Source: Anniella stebbinsi | Lineage: Eukaryota; Chordata; Lepidosauria; Squamata; Anniellidae | Direction: 5' to 3' | Assembly (NCBI GenBank): GCA_029215795.1 | Contig: JARDYH010000002.1 | Location: forward strand, 270,204,310-270,268,309 | DNA length: 64,000 bases | Shown: positions 35,266-46,356 of the stretch, piece by piece | Numbering within the stretch: the stretch's first letter is position 1 | Layout of the letters: the number at the start of each line of letters is the position of its first letter | Translations under genes and position numbers: made by a program | Notes under the pieces: generated by a model | Databases searched by the model: none | The model's input: the letters and a program-made list of their open reading frames with translations, nothing else | Told to the model about the DNA's origin: nothing

Positions 35266-36037
35266 AATGCTGCTAGTAAGGCAATCAGGCCTCACAGCTC
35301 CCAGTTTTAGAAAAACTGTCCAGTTTCATAAAGCAGAAGTGATCCATCCAACACATCACCTGCTCCTGAAAGTTATAGCCAAACTTGACGTTATGCTAAC
35401 TATATCAGTAGAAAGCATTTTTTACAAAAATGAATAGTAGGCATGTGTGTGCGCACATGGAGGGGTGGTGGTAATTTTCTTCAGGACTGCAGCGTACAGG
35501 AATGGGAGGTTTAACCCTTCCCACCCCATGTGTTTATTAGCCCCAAGTAAAAAGAGTTTGCACTGGTGTATGGTGTATGGATAGGAAGGGAAAAATTAAA
35601 CCTCTCCCCATGTACGTTGATCCTGATGAAAATTGAGAGCCCTGTGATTGCTATTACATTTTTTTTATTATTCTATTGTGGTTTCTAAAGATGCGACAGC
35701 ATTAGCATCATGCCTAGTTTGGCTCAAAGGAGTTTGCAAAGAATGGTGGTGATTTGTGGGAAGGGGGAAGGGTGTGGGGTTCTGTGCCCAGGTGTCTACA
35801 ATGAGTCCTCTTCCCCTTCTTCAGACAAGATGGAGAAGTCATCCCTTCTCCAGGTGTTTTTGTTTTTTTGGTTTTTTTTTGTAATTTTCAAAGAACACCT
35901 GTTCTGATCTAATAAGGGTGATAACTCCAAAGCAGGCAGAACTCAACAGGGTGGCCACTTACATGTCCACCCAAAAGAAGAAATGCATCACCAAACAAGA
36001 GGGCAAAAAGGACACTAATTTGTAAAACATTTGCATA

Positions 36038-36126
36038 TTTATTTATTTTTTACTGCATTTCTATACCGCCCAATAGCCGAAGCTCTCTGGGCAGTTTACA
36101 AAAATTAAAACCATAAAAACCGTTCA
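36038..36126 (-). repeat. L2-type LINE tail, antisense
   Basis: 'CTATACCGCCCAATAGCCGA' followed by AGCTCTCTGGGCAGTTTACA is the complement of the L2 tail at 31510-31570. Confidence 0.8.
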
Positions 36127-36133
36127 AAATATG

Positions 36134-36428
36134 CAAATTTATATATAAAGGTGCAGATTTAAACATAACTATAATTTAATCAGAAATACATCACATCTCA
36201 CCATAGTGGGGAACACTGTGACCAAGGGACCTATGTGCCTTGGCTCAGTCCGCTGTCCAGGAACTCTCGGTGGGCAACTCCAAGGCTCCTGCTCTGCACT
36301 CTCTCCTTTAGTTCTTTGACTTTCAAGCCGATACAGCTTGGATACCTTCAAATATGGAATTGCCCTTTGCCAGTTCTCCCAAATAGAGGACCGTCCTCTG
36401 CAAAGCAGGCCATCTGGCCACTCTAGAA
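36134..36428 (-). repeat. Interspersed repeat, copy without the 162-bp block
   Basis: Collinear with 21100-21640 but lacks the block at 21366-21527. On the minus strand it starts 'AGAGTGGCCAGATGGCCTGC' and then AGAGGACGGTCCTCTATTTG. Fragments of the family are also near 40327-40400 and 41925-42010. Confidence 0.6.
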
Positions 36429-37533
36429 CTCAAGCCCCAGCTAAATTAATCTAGCAAGCAGAATTTATCCAAGCTTAAGTAAAGAGGAGAGATAAAGCTC
36501 CATTGTTTTATAAACAGGGTTGGTGGCAGGCACTTCAGCAAGGTCAGAGAGGCCACATCTGGTTCTGATCAGATCACCAGCACCCACGGCAAAGAAGCCA
36601 CCCTTCCATGGGCAGCAGGAAGAGAGCAGGAAGGACCTCGCCACCCCAGGAGATGACCAAGACTCCAGCGTGAGCAGCAATAGAAAGGAAGAGGTAACAA
36701 CTGCCCCCACTTGCCCTGGGGGGGGGGGGGTGCATCTGAATGCTTGTTAACAGCCAAGGGCGCCATTATTTCCCTTTGACCTTTTATCAGTCTTGCCTCT
36801 GGGCTAGAGAAAAGGAGCTCTATTATGGCAAGGCCTGGAAGATGGCCTGTTTTGGAATTTTGGCACGGAATTTTAAAAGGCACTTTTTTAACAAAGGGGG
36901 GGAAATGATGTCACAAAGACCTAAAACATTCACCAGTGTTTTAGAAGAGAGCCAGGGCAGGGCAGGGCAAGGCTTTCTCCTCTCTGCCACCTGGAACCCA
37001 TTTACTCCAGTGAAACAAAAGCCGCTACTGCGCAAAAATGCCACATTCCAGGCCCCCAAGTCAGCCTAGCTGGATCCTCAAGGTGAAAACAGCAGCAGTT
37101 CAAGAGTGCAAAAGGTGGCCTGGCTGCAGCAACATCTCCGGCAATTTAGTATCGGGCAGATGTTAAATATTTTCACATTTGTACACAATAAACCAATTAG
37201 TCTCGAAAGGGCCACAGTTGTTTTGGTCTTAAGTGTTGAACTGAGCGCCAAAGGTGTCACCGTCCCACTGTGAATACTGTACTTTGGGGTTGGATGTGCT
37301 CAAGCCCTTGAAACGTTATGCCCTTGAGAGGCAGACCAGAATTATTAGTTTAAGACATTTTATTCAAGGGGAAAATGGGGATCAAGCCAAGTTTGTTGGT
37401 GAGTGCAGTATTATTTGTGACATGAACTTCTGCTTGTTTTTTTACGCTTCCTTTTTACACAGAAACTTGCAAAGCCCTAAATTTTGACCTAAGAACCCCA
37501 TCCACTCTCTACCCCAGTTCCAGACCCACTAAC

Positions 37534-37670
37534 TCAGCCTTCCCCAACTTGGTGCCCCCCAGATGGTTCGGACAACAACTTCCATCATCCTCAGCCAACA
37601 TGGATGGCTGGCAGATGATGGAAGTTATGGTCCAACCCATTTGGAGGGTGCCAAGTTGGCGAAGGTTGAG
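37534..37670. repeat. Complete 'ACTACAACTCCC' palindromic repeat
   Basis: The arms begin CCTTCCCCAACTTGGTGCC and end CCAAGTTGGCGAAGG. Internal ACAACAACTTCCATCATCC is matched by GATGATGGAAGTTATGGTCC. The whole unit folds as one long hairpin. Confidence 0.85.
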
Positions 37671-37916
37671 CTAGTTGCTTTAATTGGCTAATCCCAGCCA
37701 CACCTTTCCCATCATATCATCTTCCAGTAGGCTCTCTCTCCCTCTTACCTTAACCTTCCGTACTCTCAGAAATGCCCCCACCCTTCCATCCGGTCACATC
37801 CCAGAACGCAGTTCACTAAAAAGGTTGACAAAACTTCCAAGCAGGTCTGAAACGGAAAGTACCTACTTTATTTCAAGAACTTTTTCAGGAAAATCAAAAA
37901 ACACCTGCCTTTCAAT

Positions 37917-39550
37917 GGCTCAATTCGGACGACACGTTAATCAACTGAGAGGACTTAACCCACTGACAGTGGGTTAAAAAGGCGGCCTCAATTCGGACAA
38001 CATGCTGCAGCAGGGGATGCAAAGTTAAGTTAACCACCCTGGTGGTTAATAACGTACTCGGTTCTGACTGACAGCTCAGCCGCCATTTTCCCCGCCGACC
38101 AAACCCCGTTAGTCCTCCAGCAGGTATCCCAGAAGGCACTGCGGCTGAAAACCATGGCCGCCGCCATTGAAGCCGATGCAGGACACGCCTCCCAAACCCC
38201 ATTGGCCGCCTCAGTCACTGGGCGGAACTCAGCAGCCTCGGGCAAAGAGACAGCCAGGAGGAACCACAGCACCTACACAAGAGTAGCAACCAGCAATGCT
38301 CCCCAAACGTTGGCACGCACACCCCAGGGAGCCACCCCCGCCCACCCTATACGGGAGACCTGGCATCTGCGAGAGTCACCCACCTCCCCCAGCCCCCTCC
38401 CACCTCCCCCAGCCCCCTCCCACCTCCCTCCTAGAGCAGCCACCCGCACACACAGGAAAGAAGGCGAGAGTGGGGCGGTTGGGAAATCTTTATTCAGCAG
38501 GAAAATCAGACATGGGCAGTAAGGCACATGGGCACCACTATGCCAGGGCACAACCTACAGAGAGGGCAGGTGCCCCCAGGAAGGGAGGAGGAGGTGGCTG
38601 GAAGGCACAGCGGTGAAGAGGGGACGTCCAACGCCACACCCCCAGGGAGCCAAGCACGGAACGTGCCAAGGGGAGGAGGTGGAGAGGGGGCCATGCCAGG
38701 GAGAGATGCCAGTCCAGAGATGGGACTCCACAGCCGACGCTCACACGGGATGGGGGTAGCGCAGCCAGATCCAGGCACTGATGCTTTCACGCACCCGGGA
38801 CGCCTCCGCATGGGCGCGACGCTCCCCAACGGGATTCTTGGGGCCTGGCAAAGGCTCACTGTCCAGCCGTGTTGGGCGGATGAGGGGGGGCTCTCTGGTC
38901 GCCGCTTCCCCTGCCCTCGTCCTTCTGGGTGATGCGAGGGTGGAGGTGGCGGTGCAGTGGGGGGTCTACTTTGGATGGGGTGTTGTTCTCCCTCTTGGTG
39001 TGTGTGGGGGCTGCCCCTTGCTCCAGGGCACCTGGGGTTGTTGTGTATTCCATCTCCCCCTCCCCCCCTTTGCCGTAGTGCCCTTCTGGTGAGCTTCCCT
39101 GTCCGTTTGGGCAGCTGACTAAGCACCCTGCGTAAGTGCTGGCAGGAGCAGGCTCCTTTTTGAGCTCCGTGCCGGCTGCCTGGTGGGGAAGGCGGGCGTC
39201 CTGGTTGCTATGGCAGTGAAACCAGCGATCTGTTTCATCAGCGCCTGAGCTCCCGTCTGCTGTCTGCTGCTCTTGCCGCTCTCCTCTATGGTCTTTTGTG
39301 TTAACGTACTCACCTCAGTTGTTTAACCAACGCAACTCAAGTGGCTGAATTCGGACAACACGTTAGTCAATTGACTAACTTTTAAACAACTCGCAAGCGA
39401 GTTGTTTAACTCAGTTGTTTAAAACTGCAACTTAAACAACCGTGGGTTGGTTAACCGTTGTGTGGCTGAATTCGGACAACATGTTTGGTTAACCCATTGA
39501 CGGTTGTTTAACTTAACAACCGTTGGTTAACTTGTCGTCCGAATTGAGCC
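37917..39550 (-). mobile_element. Large Harbinger-like element, 1634 bp, GC-rich
   Basis: The terminal repeats GGCTCAATTCGGACGACAC and GTCGTCCGAATTGAGCC are flanked exactly by AAT at 37914-37916 and 39551-39553. Extra internal copies of the end sequence occur near 37987, 39348 and 39466. The core 38000-39300 is GC- and CpG-rich. On the minus strand a short reading RAHAEASRVRESISAWIW near 38800 and an AATAAAG at about 38497 could be the worn 3' end of a transposase gene, but this is weak. The 206-aa minus frame at 38506-39126 is proline/glycine-rich and probably a composition effect. Confidence 0.8.
38390..38425. repeat. Short tandem repeat, CACCTCCCCCAGCCCCCTCC units
   Basis: A 20-bp unit is repeated head to tail about twice inside the GC-rich transposon. 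Confidence 0.75.
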
Positions 39551-40469
39551 AATGACTTCCCCAACACACACACACCAATGGCTGTAAAAATGTTCACTTG
39601 TTCTCCTCCGTATTGCCTAGATACAGCTCCTGTTACCAAATACCATCACTGAGACCACCAGATGAAAAGTCAGTTCCTCCTTAGTGCTAGCATCCAGCTC
39701 TTTGACTTGTTGAATTACTACCAGCTGAACTTTTTAATTAAAAGCTAGTCTCTGTTGTTGTTTTTCCTCCTCCATCCCAATCCTTTTTCCTTTTGCATCA
39801 TGTCTCTTAACATTGCAAACCCAGAGCAGGGACTTATTACTAATCTTTGTAAATCGTTCAAGAAGTAAAAACACTTTATATAAATAAGTTTCTGCTGTCC
39901 TTTTTTCCTGTTTCTCTCACGTGACTTCATTTAATCCCAGTGATGTCATCACATAGCCAACCCTGATTCGCTACACGATGTAATTCCATTCATGATGTGT
40001 GTCACCCATATGACTAAATACAGAATCAGTATCTAGAAGAGAAATGCAACAGAGATGGCAGCAAACAGGATTTTTTTAAAAAAAAGATTAAATATTGTTG
40101 GTTTTCCCTTGGAAATATTTCTACACACACCTCTGCCCACCGGCAACATTTTTGGACTGAAAATGTAAGAGAATATTCAGTAAACTCAAAAATTCCTTTT
40201 ACAAGTACAATTTAGGATCCCCTTGTGAGATCAATCTTGCTTATTACACATATCATGTGGAATTTAGTATTCCAAGTTCATGGCATTCCTATCAGCACAG
40301 CTGTTGCCTAAAAATGGACTACTGAGCGTGGCTAGGGTGGCCTAATGAAGACAATCCTCTATTTGAAGGTCTGTCCATTCCAAGCCTGGTTTAAAGTTAA
40401 GATCCACAACATGGGAGAGCAGCGGGGGTTTTGAAGTGTGCAATGTGCAGGAAAACCAATTCAACCATC

Positions 40470-40650
40470 CATGAGAGGTTGCTGTCCAGCCTCCAGAGAT
40501 GGAGAACCCACAACCTCCATAGGTAGACTGTTCCACTGTTGTACAGATCTTACCATCAGGAAGTTTTTCCTTATATTTAATCGGAATCTAGGTAGCTGTA
40601 ACTTATACCCATTATTTCAGGTCCTAATTTCTGTAGCAATGGAAAATAGT
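40470..40650 (-). mobile_element. CR1 LINE 3' region, antisense
   Basis: 'CCACAACCTCCATAGGTAGA' and 'CTGTTCCACTGTTGTACAG', then CAGGAAGTTTTTCCTTATAT. This is the complement of the conserved CR1 3' segment also read at 60600-60660 in the other orientation. Confidence 0.7.
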
Positions 40651-40734
40651 GCTTGGCCATCTTCCCCATAGTTCAGACTACATGATCCATCATCCCTATG
40701 CTGGCTGGATATGGATTGGGACCACAGAAGGAAG

Positions 40735-40902
40735 AAACAATTATTCTCACCAGTTGGTGGGAACATGGGTGGGAGAGTGCTATTGCACCCATGTCCTGCT
40801 TGTGGGTCCCTGATCGATAGCTGGTTGGCCACTATGTGAACAGAATACTGGACTAGATGGACCCTTGGTCTGATCCAGCATGGGTCTTCTTATGTTCTTA
40901 AT
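40735..40902 (+). mobile_element. CR1 LINE 3' end
   Basis: 'GAACATGGGTGGGAGAGTGC', 'CACCCATGTCCTGCTTGTGG' and 'GGACTAGATGGACCCTTGG' are collinear with the CR1 copy ending at 60925. Confidence 0.75.
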
Positions 40903-41712
40903 TAAAGGCCTCAAGCTAGGGCCTTGATCCATATATCAGGTCCCTACCCATACTCTAGGGTAGTAAAGAAAAACTTAGCTGCTTGCTACATCTTTAAAGC
41001 CATGTGTGCTTTGGGTCTAGGATCTATGAGGATCTGATATTGCTGCACATAACTGAGAAGTCTTATGGGAGCAGGGGAAGGAGACCGCCTGTAAACGATG
41101 CTGAGACTCACAGCATTAGGGTACTCTGCAACCCTAGCAATGATTTATTTTTTAAACAACAGCAAAAACAGGATGAAGTTTCCATCCATAACACCGCTAA
41201 TAATTTATAGACACAAATGCTATATACTGAGCCCAGGCAGTTTTCCTGCAAAGGCCCATTTGGTGCAGGCTTGTTATTTTGGAAGGTTTCGGCTTTCTTT
41301 TTCCAAAAACACCACGTGGAGCAGGGTTGAGTCAAGGTCACTGAAATGAGGACTCTTTTCACAAGGCGTAGGGAGAAGATGACCTGCAAGAACAGAGGGC
41401 TTATGTCCCTGCCACTCCATGTTTACATTTGAGACCAACCCGGAAAAGCTGCAGGACCCTAAAGGCACATAAACTCCAAGCACCCATGTTGTGGCAAAAC
41501 AAACAAACCCAGGTTCACAGACGCAGATTTTGAAGGGGGTGCTGTCATGCAGATTGTAAATCAGAGATGCGGTGGGGGAGAGGAGAGGGGGCTTAAAAGC
41601 CCTTTAAAGAAGCTGTTAGTGTTAACTGTAGCAGACTTTCCTCTCGTTTCTAATGAGGCCTCGTCCTCCAGATGCTCCAGACCCTTTGTATTTAAAGGGA
41701 GATTGCCTAGCT

Positions 41713-41833
41713 CAGCCTCCCTCAACCTAGTTCCCTCCATCTGTGTTGGGCTACAATTTCCAGCATGCCCCAGCCTACAATGCTGGGAATTGCAGTCCAA
41801 CATGTCTGCAGGGAACTAGGTTGGGGGACACTG
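41713..41833. repeat. Complete 'ACTACAACTCCC' palindromic repeat
   Basis: 'CTCAACCTAGTTCCCTCCAT' is mirrored by CAGGGAACTAGGTTGGGGG, and 'GGGCTACAATTTCCAGCATG' by 'GGGAATTGCAGTCCAACATG'. Confidence 0.85.
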
Positions 41834-42110
41834 GCCTAGCTGGTTCTAGCCCCTCTTCTCCAACAATCCACTCATCAGCTGTTAGCCAGATAACCGGGAA
41901 ACTCACAAACAAGGCCATGTGTTACAGAGGACGGTCCTCTCTATTTGAAAAGCTGTCAGAAGACAATCCTCTGCTTGGAGGTCTCCTCCATTTGAAGGGC
42001 TGTCTGGTCCAAGCCTATTATGTCACTGTGCTTGTGAGAATGGAATGCACAAGCAGGGGGATAACACAGATAGTCATTCAGTGTGTAGCATACCATGATG
42101 CTTGCATTCA

Positions 42111-43709
42111 CTAGGTTATATTGCTTGAGCTGTCATCCCACCAAACTGTGAGATGACAGAGATTTGCTGTGCAATCCACGTAGTCTTTATTCAGCCCTTC
42201 GCACCTGTGAAGGCTAGGAGCCATCCTCTTAACCTAATTAGCCAAACAAAGCAAGGAAGTTGCCTATCAACTAAATGGATGGTTTCCCAACATGCCCAAC
42301 AGGCTTTTATTGGACTCCTGTTTCAGGGAAGATCATTTTGATCCAACTTCTGATGTGCAGCTAGACTGGCAGACCGCCTCCCAGCTCCTCTCAACTCTAC
42401 CCGCTTAATCCTGTGGCAGACTCTGAGATCTGTCAATTCCGGTGCGCTCTCCCCCTCCGTCAAAGTCTGAGTTCCCAAGGGGATGGGGAAGACAATCTCT
42501 GATCCTGAGCCTCCTGTTTAATAAGCTCCTGGGAAGATTCCTCCCTGACTCCTGGAGAGTCTTGGGGAATTTCCTTCCCCTCTCCCTGTCTTGGCTGGGC
42601 TCCTTCTAGTTCAGCCTATTAGTCTGACTCAGCATCTGAAACCAAACCAGGGAGCCTAGGCCCCATCTTAACAAACTGCTGCTGCTTACATGTTGAATGT
42701 AAGGTGGGGTGGGAAGGAATGGAATGGAATAGCCTGAACACATTATGAGTGAAACCCAAACCTGTCAGAAGCGGAGACTGAGCCTGTAAGAAGAATGTGG
42801 AGGAACTACATGGTGCCCATGTGCAGCCCTTAATAAGTTGATGCCTATTCCTAATAAGAATGCAAGGTACCGTGGGAACTACATCTACAATGACTCCTGG
42901 CAAGCCTAGGTGCTGTACCATATCTTAAGAGGGATGAATTGGGTCCCCTGAACCACATACAAGCTCCCTCCACCTGGTTAACCTTAGGTAGGAAAGAGAA
43001 AGGGTAGAGGAACTTCCCTCAGATCAGTTCAACCCAAACGTGTTAATTCAAGCCCATTCCAAATCAAACCCAGCGTAACTCACCCATCTCTAGTTTTAAA
43101 TAAAGGTTTTGGTTTTAATGTATTTTAATTTTAACATGGCTTTTAAAGTGGATGTCTTGAAACACAGAGACAGTTGACAAATTTTAGACGTTCACAAATT
43201 AAAATGAGCCTCAATCCAGCAAAAGCAATCCAGGTTTGGAGAAACGCTTGTGAATATTCACATGCTTATACTTATTACCACCCAGATTGGACTCTGCACA
43301 AAAGCAAAAAGGAGCAGTGCCAGGGAAACCTTCTCCATACAACACACAGGACTGCTCACACAGGGCTCCTCGTTGGAACTGAGCTGCCCATACGGTTGGC
43401 TGCTGCTGTCAGCCCTAAGTATCGTTTAGGAAGTGAAAAGACTTGATTACAGCTGCCTTTCCCTCTCCTTCTGATGGGTGACTGCAAGTCAAAGTTCTAA
43501 ACATCCATTAGGTGGGGAGGTGTTTTCATAAAGCCTAACACATGCAAGATCTCTAGATCACAGTCATTGCTCACTTTAAAAACAAAGCATACACATGATT
43601 CAGACACATTGACAGTGACATTTTAAAATTAACATGGTGTTTTTCTTTAGCATATCATCCAAAATGCTGTTTCTCCATAGCCTTTATGTGTGAGTTTGAC
43701 CACTGCAAC
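42111..43709. other. PALD1: Intron stretch without recognised features
   Basis: The segment 42400-42660 has a CTCC/GACTC-rich texture like some reptile LTR or repeat sequences but no ends were found. Confidence 0.35.
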
Positions 43710-43723
43710 CTGCCATCTAGTGG
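43710..43723 (-). promoter_or_regulatory. CTCF-like motif
   Basis: The minus strand reads CCACTAGATGGCAG, a full match to the usual CTCF core CCASYAGRKGGCRS. Near relatives are at 47646-47659 (minus) and 59515-59528 (plus), each with one mismatch. Binding is not shown. Confidence 0.5.
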
Positions 43724-43766
43724 CATTCTCCACTCACTACATACACCTGAAGCTCAGTGTATAAAG

Positions 43767-44770
43767 TAGGGATGTGCACGACCAGAAATTTTGGAATCGG
43801 AATCGGATCGGAATTTCTGGTGTTAAAAATATTGGATCCAATCATATTGGGGGGTACCCATATCTGATCAGATCCGATATCTGATAAATCTCAGACGTTC
43901 TGATCCAATTACAGACCACTATTTCAGGTGTTTTCCCCATAGGCTTGCATTGGGGAAAAGAAAGCTTTCCCCCAATGCAAGTGTATGGGGAAAAACATAG
44001 GGCCAGCACTCCCTCCCTCCCCCCACTTGCACTCCTTACCTGCCGCTGTCGCCACCACCATCCAGCGCTGCTGTCCGCTGGCTCCGTAGTACTGAGAAAA
44101 CGGCTTTCCGGCCTACAGAGACGACGTGCCGAGTGATGATGTCATCACTTGGCATGTCTCTGTACTAAGGAACAGGCCGCAAAGCCTATTTCTCAGTACT
44201 ACGTAAGCAGCGGAGGGCAGCGAGGAAGGCCGCAGGTAAGGAGCGCAAGTGGGGGGAAGGGAGGGGTCCCCCTTACCTACAGCCTTCCCCGCTGCCATCC
44301 GCTGGCTCCGTAGTACTGAGAAACAGGCTTTGCAGCCTGCTCAGTACAGCGACGCGCTGAGTGATGACGTCCAGGTTACCTGCGGGATCACCTTCTTCCA
44401 TACAATCTGCCCCGCACACTCAGGTCCTCTGGGAAGAACTTACTACAGTCGGACAAGACTAGGCTGAAACCATTTTCTCAGTACTACAGAGCCAGCGGAG
44501 AGCAGAGGAGCGTGAGGGGGGGGGAGGGCCAGCCCAGTGTTTTCGCTATGGACTTGCATTCGGGAAAAGCTTTCTTTCCCCCAATGCAAGTCTATGGCGA
44601 AAACACCTAAACTGGCGGTCTGAAAATCCGATATATCTGATAGTTATCGGACATATGGATATCGGATCCGATCAGATAGGGCCTCCTTAGGAAATAATCA
44701 TTATCGGTCATTGGATGTCCGATAATGTCCTTATCGGTTCGTCATCGGACCGATATGACACACACCCCTA
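43767..44770. mobile_element. hAT element, 1004 bp, with perfect 8-bp target duplication
   Basis: The ends are TAGGGATGTGCAC and the inverted ACACACACCCCTA. They are flanked exactly by GTATAAAG at 43759-43766 and 44771-44778. The subterminal regions are rich in ATCGGAT/ATCCGAT words. The interior is a series of inverted units built on 'GGCTCCGTAGTACTGAGAAA'. No transposase frame. A 97-bp L2 scrap lies inside at about 44371-44467. Confidence 0.88.
44371..44467 (+). mobile_element. Internal L2 ORF2 fragment inside the hAT element
   Basis: 'TCCAGGTTACCTGCGGGATC' through 'GGTCCTCTGGGAAGAACTTA' to AAGACTAGGCTG. It corresponds to 9955-10051 of the L2 copy there. It has no 3' tail and no flanking duplication, so it did not arrive by ordinary retrotransposition. 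Confidence 0.85.
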
Positions 44771-44971
44771 GTATAAAGACAAAGACCCACAACTGTAAAG
44801 GAAGAACGCTGGGCAAGGTATATTGGATTGGATGCTGGATTCTGTTTTTATTGGCAATAGAAAGAAGGGGGATGAGTGTCAAAGAGACAAGATATTCAGC
44901 AGGATAAAGATCACAATGGAACTGTACAGCTTATGTAGACACATCTGTCCTTTAAATTATGCAAAATAAAA

Positions 44972-45040
44972 TGTTGCAGTTGGCTGGGGAATTCTGGGAG
45001 CTGCTGTCAAACACATCTGAAGGGCATCAGGTTGAGGAAG
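44972..45040. repeat. Half copy of the 'ACTACAACTCCC' palindromic repeat
   Basis: 'GAATTCTGGGAGCTGCTGTC', then CATCTGAAGGGCATCAGGTTG. Confidence 0.6.
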
Positions 45041-45561
45041 TCTGCTTTAGAGTAACTGCTTGTTTGGTGTAATACTAAAGTGCACGCACGCATGCACGCA
45101 CACGCAAAGGAAATGAGTGGATGATGTGATGCAAAGCTATACCATCCATATACTATGTGCTGGCTTAATCTCACCGTTCTACAGATACCTGTCCTTGAAT
45201 TTTATTTTGCATGAAGAAACACTTCCCTATGGCTTCCACTTTTGTTTAAGCAAGGCAAGAAAGAGAGAGTGCATAAACATGGCACAATCTGATTCATTTA
45301 TTTCAGCTGATAAATCTAGAACTACTTTCTAGTTCTATACTCAAATCACTGACAAGCCTTAAATCCTAAACAAAAGCATACAAAGTATGGGAGGAAGGGA
45401 AGAATTACCTAAGCAGTATTTCGGTGGCATCCTATACTGATCTACCTGGGAGTAAGCCCCATTGAACTCAGTGAGACTTACTTCTCAGTAAACATGCATA
45501 GTGTAGTTAAAATTTATTTGAAGAAAGATAACTTATTCTGCATTATAGTATCTTTTAAATA

Positions 45562-45705
45562 GGTATGGGAAACTTGTGAACCTCCCAGATTCTCTTGGAT
45601 TGCATCTCCCATCATCCCTCACCATTGACTATGCTGGCTAGGGGCTGACAGAAGTTGCAACCCTTCAAGATCTGGAGGGCTGCAAGTTGACCACCCCTGC
45701 TCTAG
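45562..45705. repeat. 'ACTACAACTCCC' palindromic repeat
   Basis: 'GGATTGCATCTCCCATCATC', 'CCATTGACTATGCTGGCTAG' and 'AGATCTGGAGGGCTGCAAG'. Confidence 0.7.
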
Positions 45706-46356
45706 AATGTACCCACACACATGTTTTTTTTCAGTAGACCTAGCACAGCTATTGGAAAAGCAAGCACATGAGATAACACGCAGTACAATAATGTCTTGCA
45801 AAAACTGGAGGTCCTATGCGCTGAAACGATTCAGAGTTTTGAGAAGCCAAACCACTACCAAAGAATGTTGGGAAACAGAGCCCATGCAAATAGCCAAACT
45901 ATAACAGGAGCAATCTCACCTGTCAAAGTGTAAGGAGAATTCTATCACACATCAGGTGCTGTAAAGTGGTCATCTGTAGCTACCTGTATTTTATGGAAAT
46001 CTACATCATATCGGAACTCAGCACTACTAAATTGGTCTATTGGATAGTGTTCCTCAAAAGTCTCCCAAACATTTACTTCTTTTGCACTATTTTTCTAGTT
46101 CACTGCCCTGTTCAACTGCAGCTTTTGATACTGTTGTCGTAGTCGTCCAAAAGCATCCTCTGAATTAGCTTCATTTGACCTTAGTAATACCATTACGTAA
46201 TTTTTTATGAATTTTTTAGATTAAAAGTTACAAACGTTTTTCAACAGAGGCTTGGGCTGTCAATTGCACCCTGCTTCCCCACCTCCCGCTCCCTCTTTTA
46301 TCTGTCAAAACTCCGTGTTGTTGTAACTTTTAATCTAAAAAATTCATAGCCACCAA

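Noticed and set aside
38506..39126. 206-aa minus-strand open frame
   Set aside because: Long runs of proline, glycine and arginine in a GC-rich transposon core; no family recognised, and overlapping frames are equally open. Most likely a composition effect.
37917..39550. Possible CpG-island promoter of a hidden host gene
   Set aside because: The borders are exact transposon ends with a target duplication, so the GC-rich block came with the element; no host exon was recognised nearby.
42400..42660. Possible LTR of an endogenous retrovirus
   Set aside because: No TG..CA ends, no primer-binding site and no gag/pol reading nearby.
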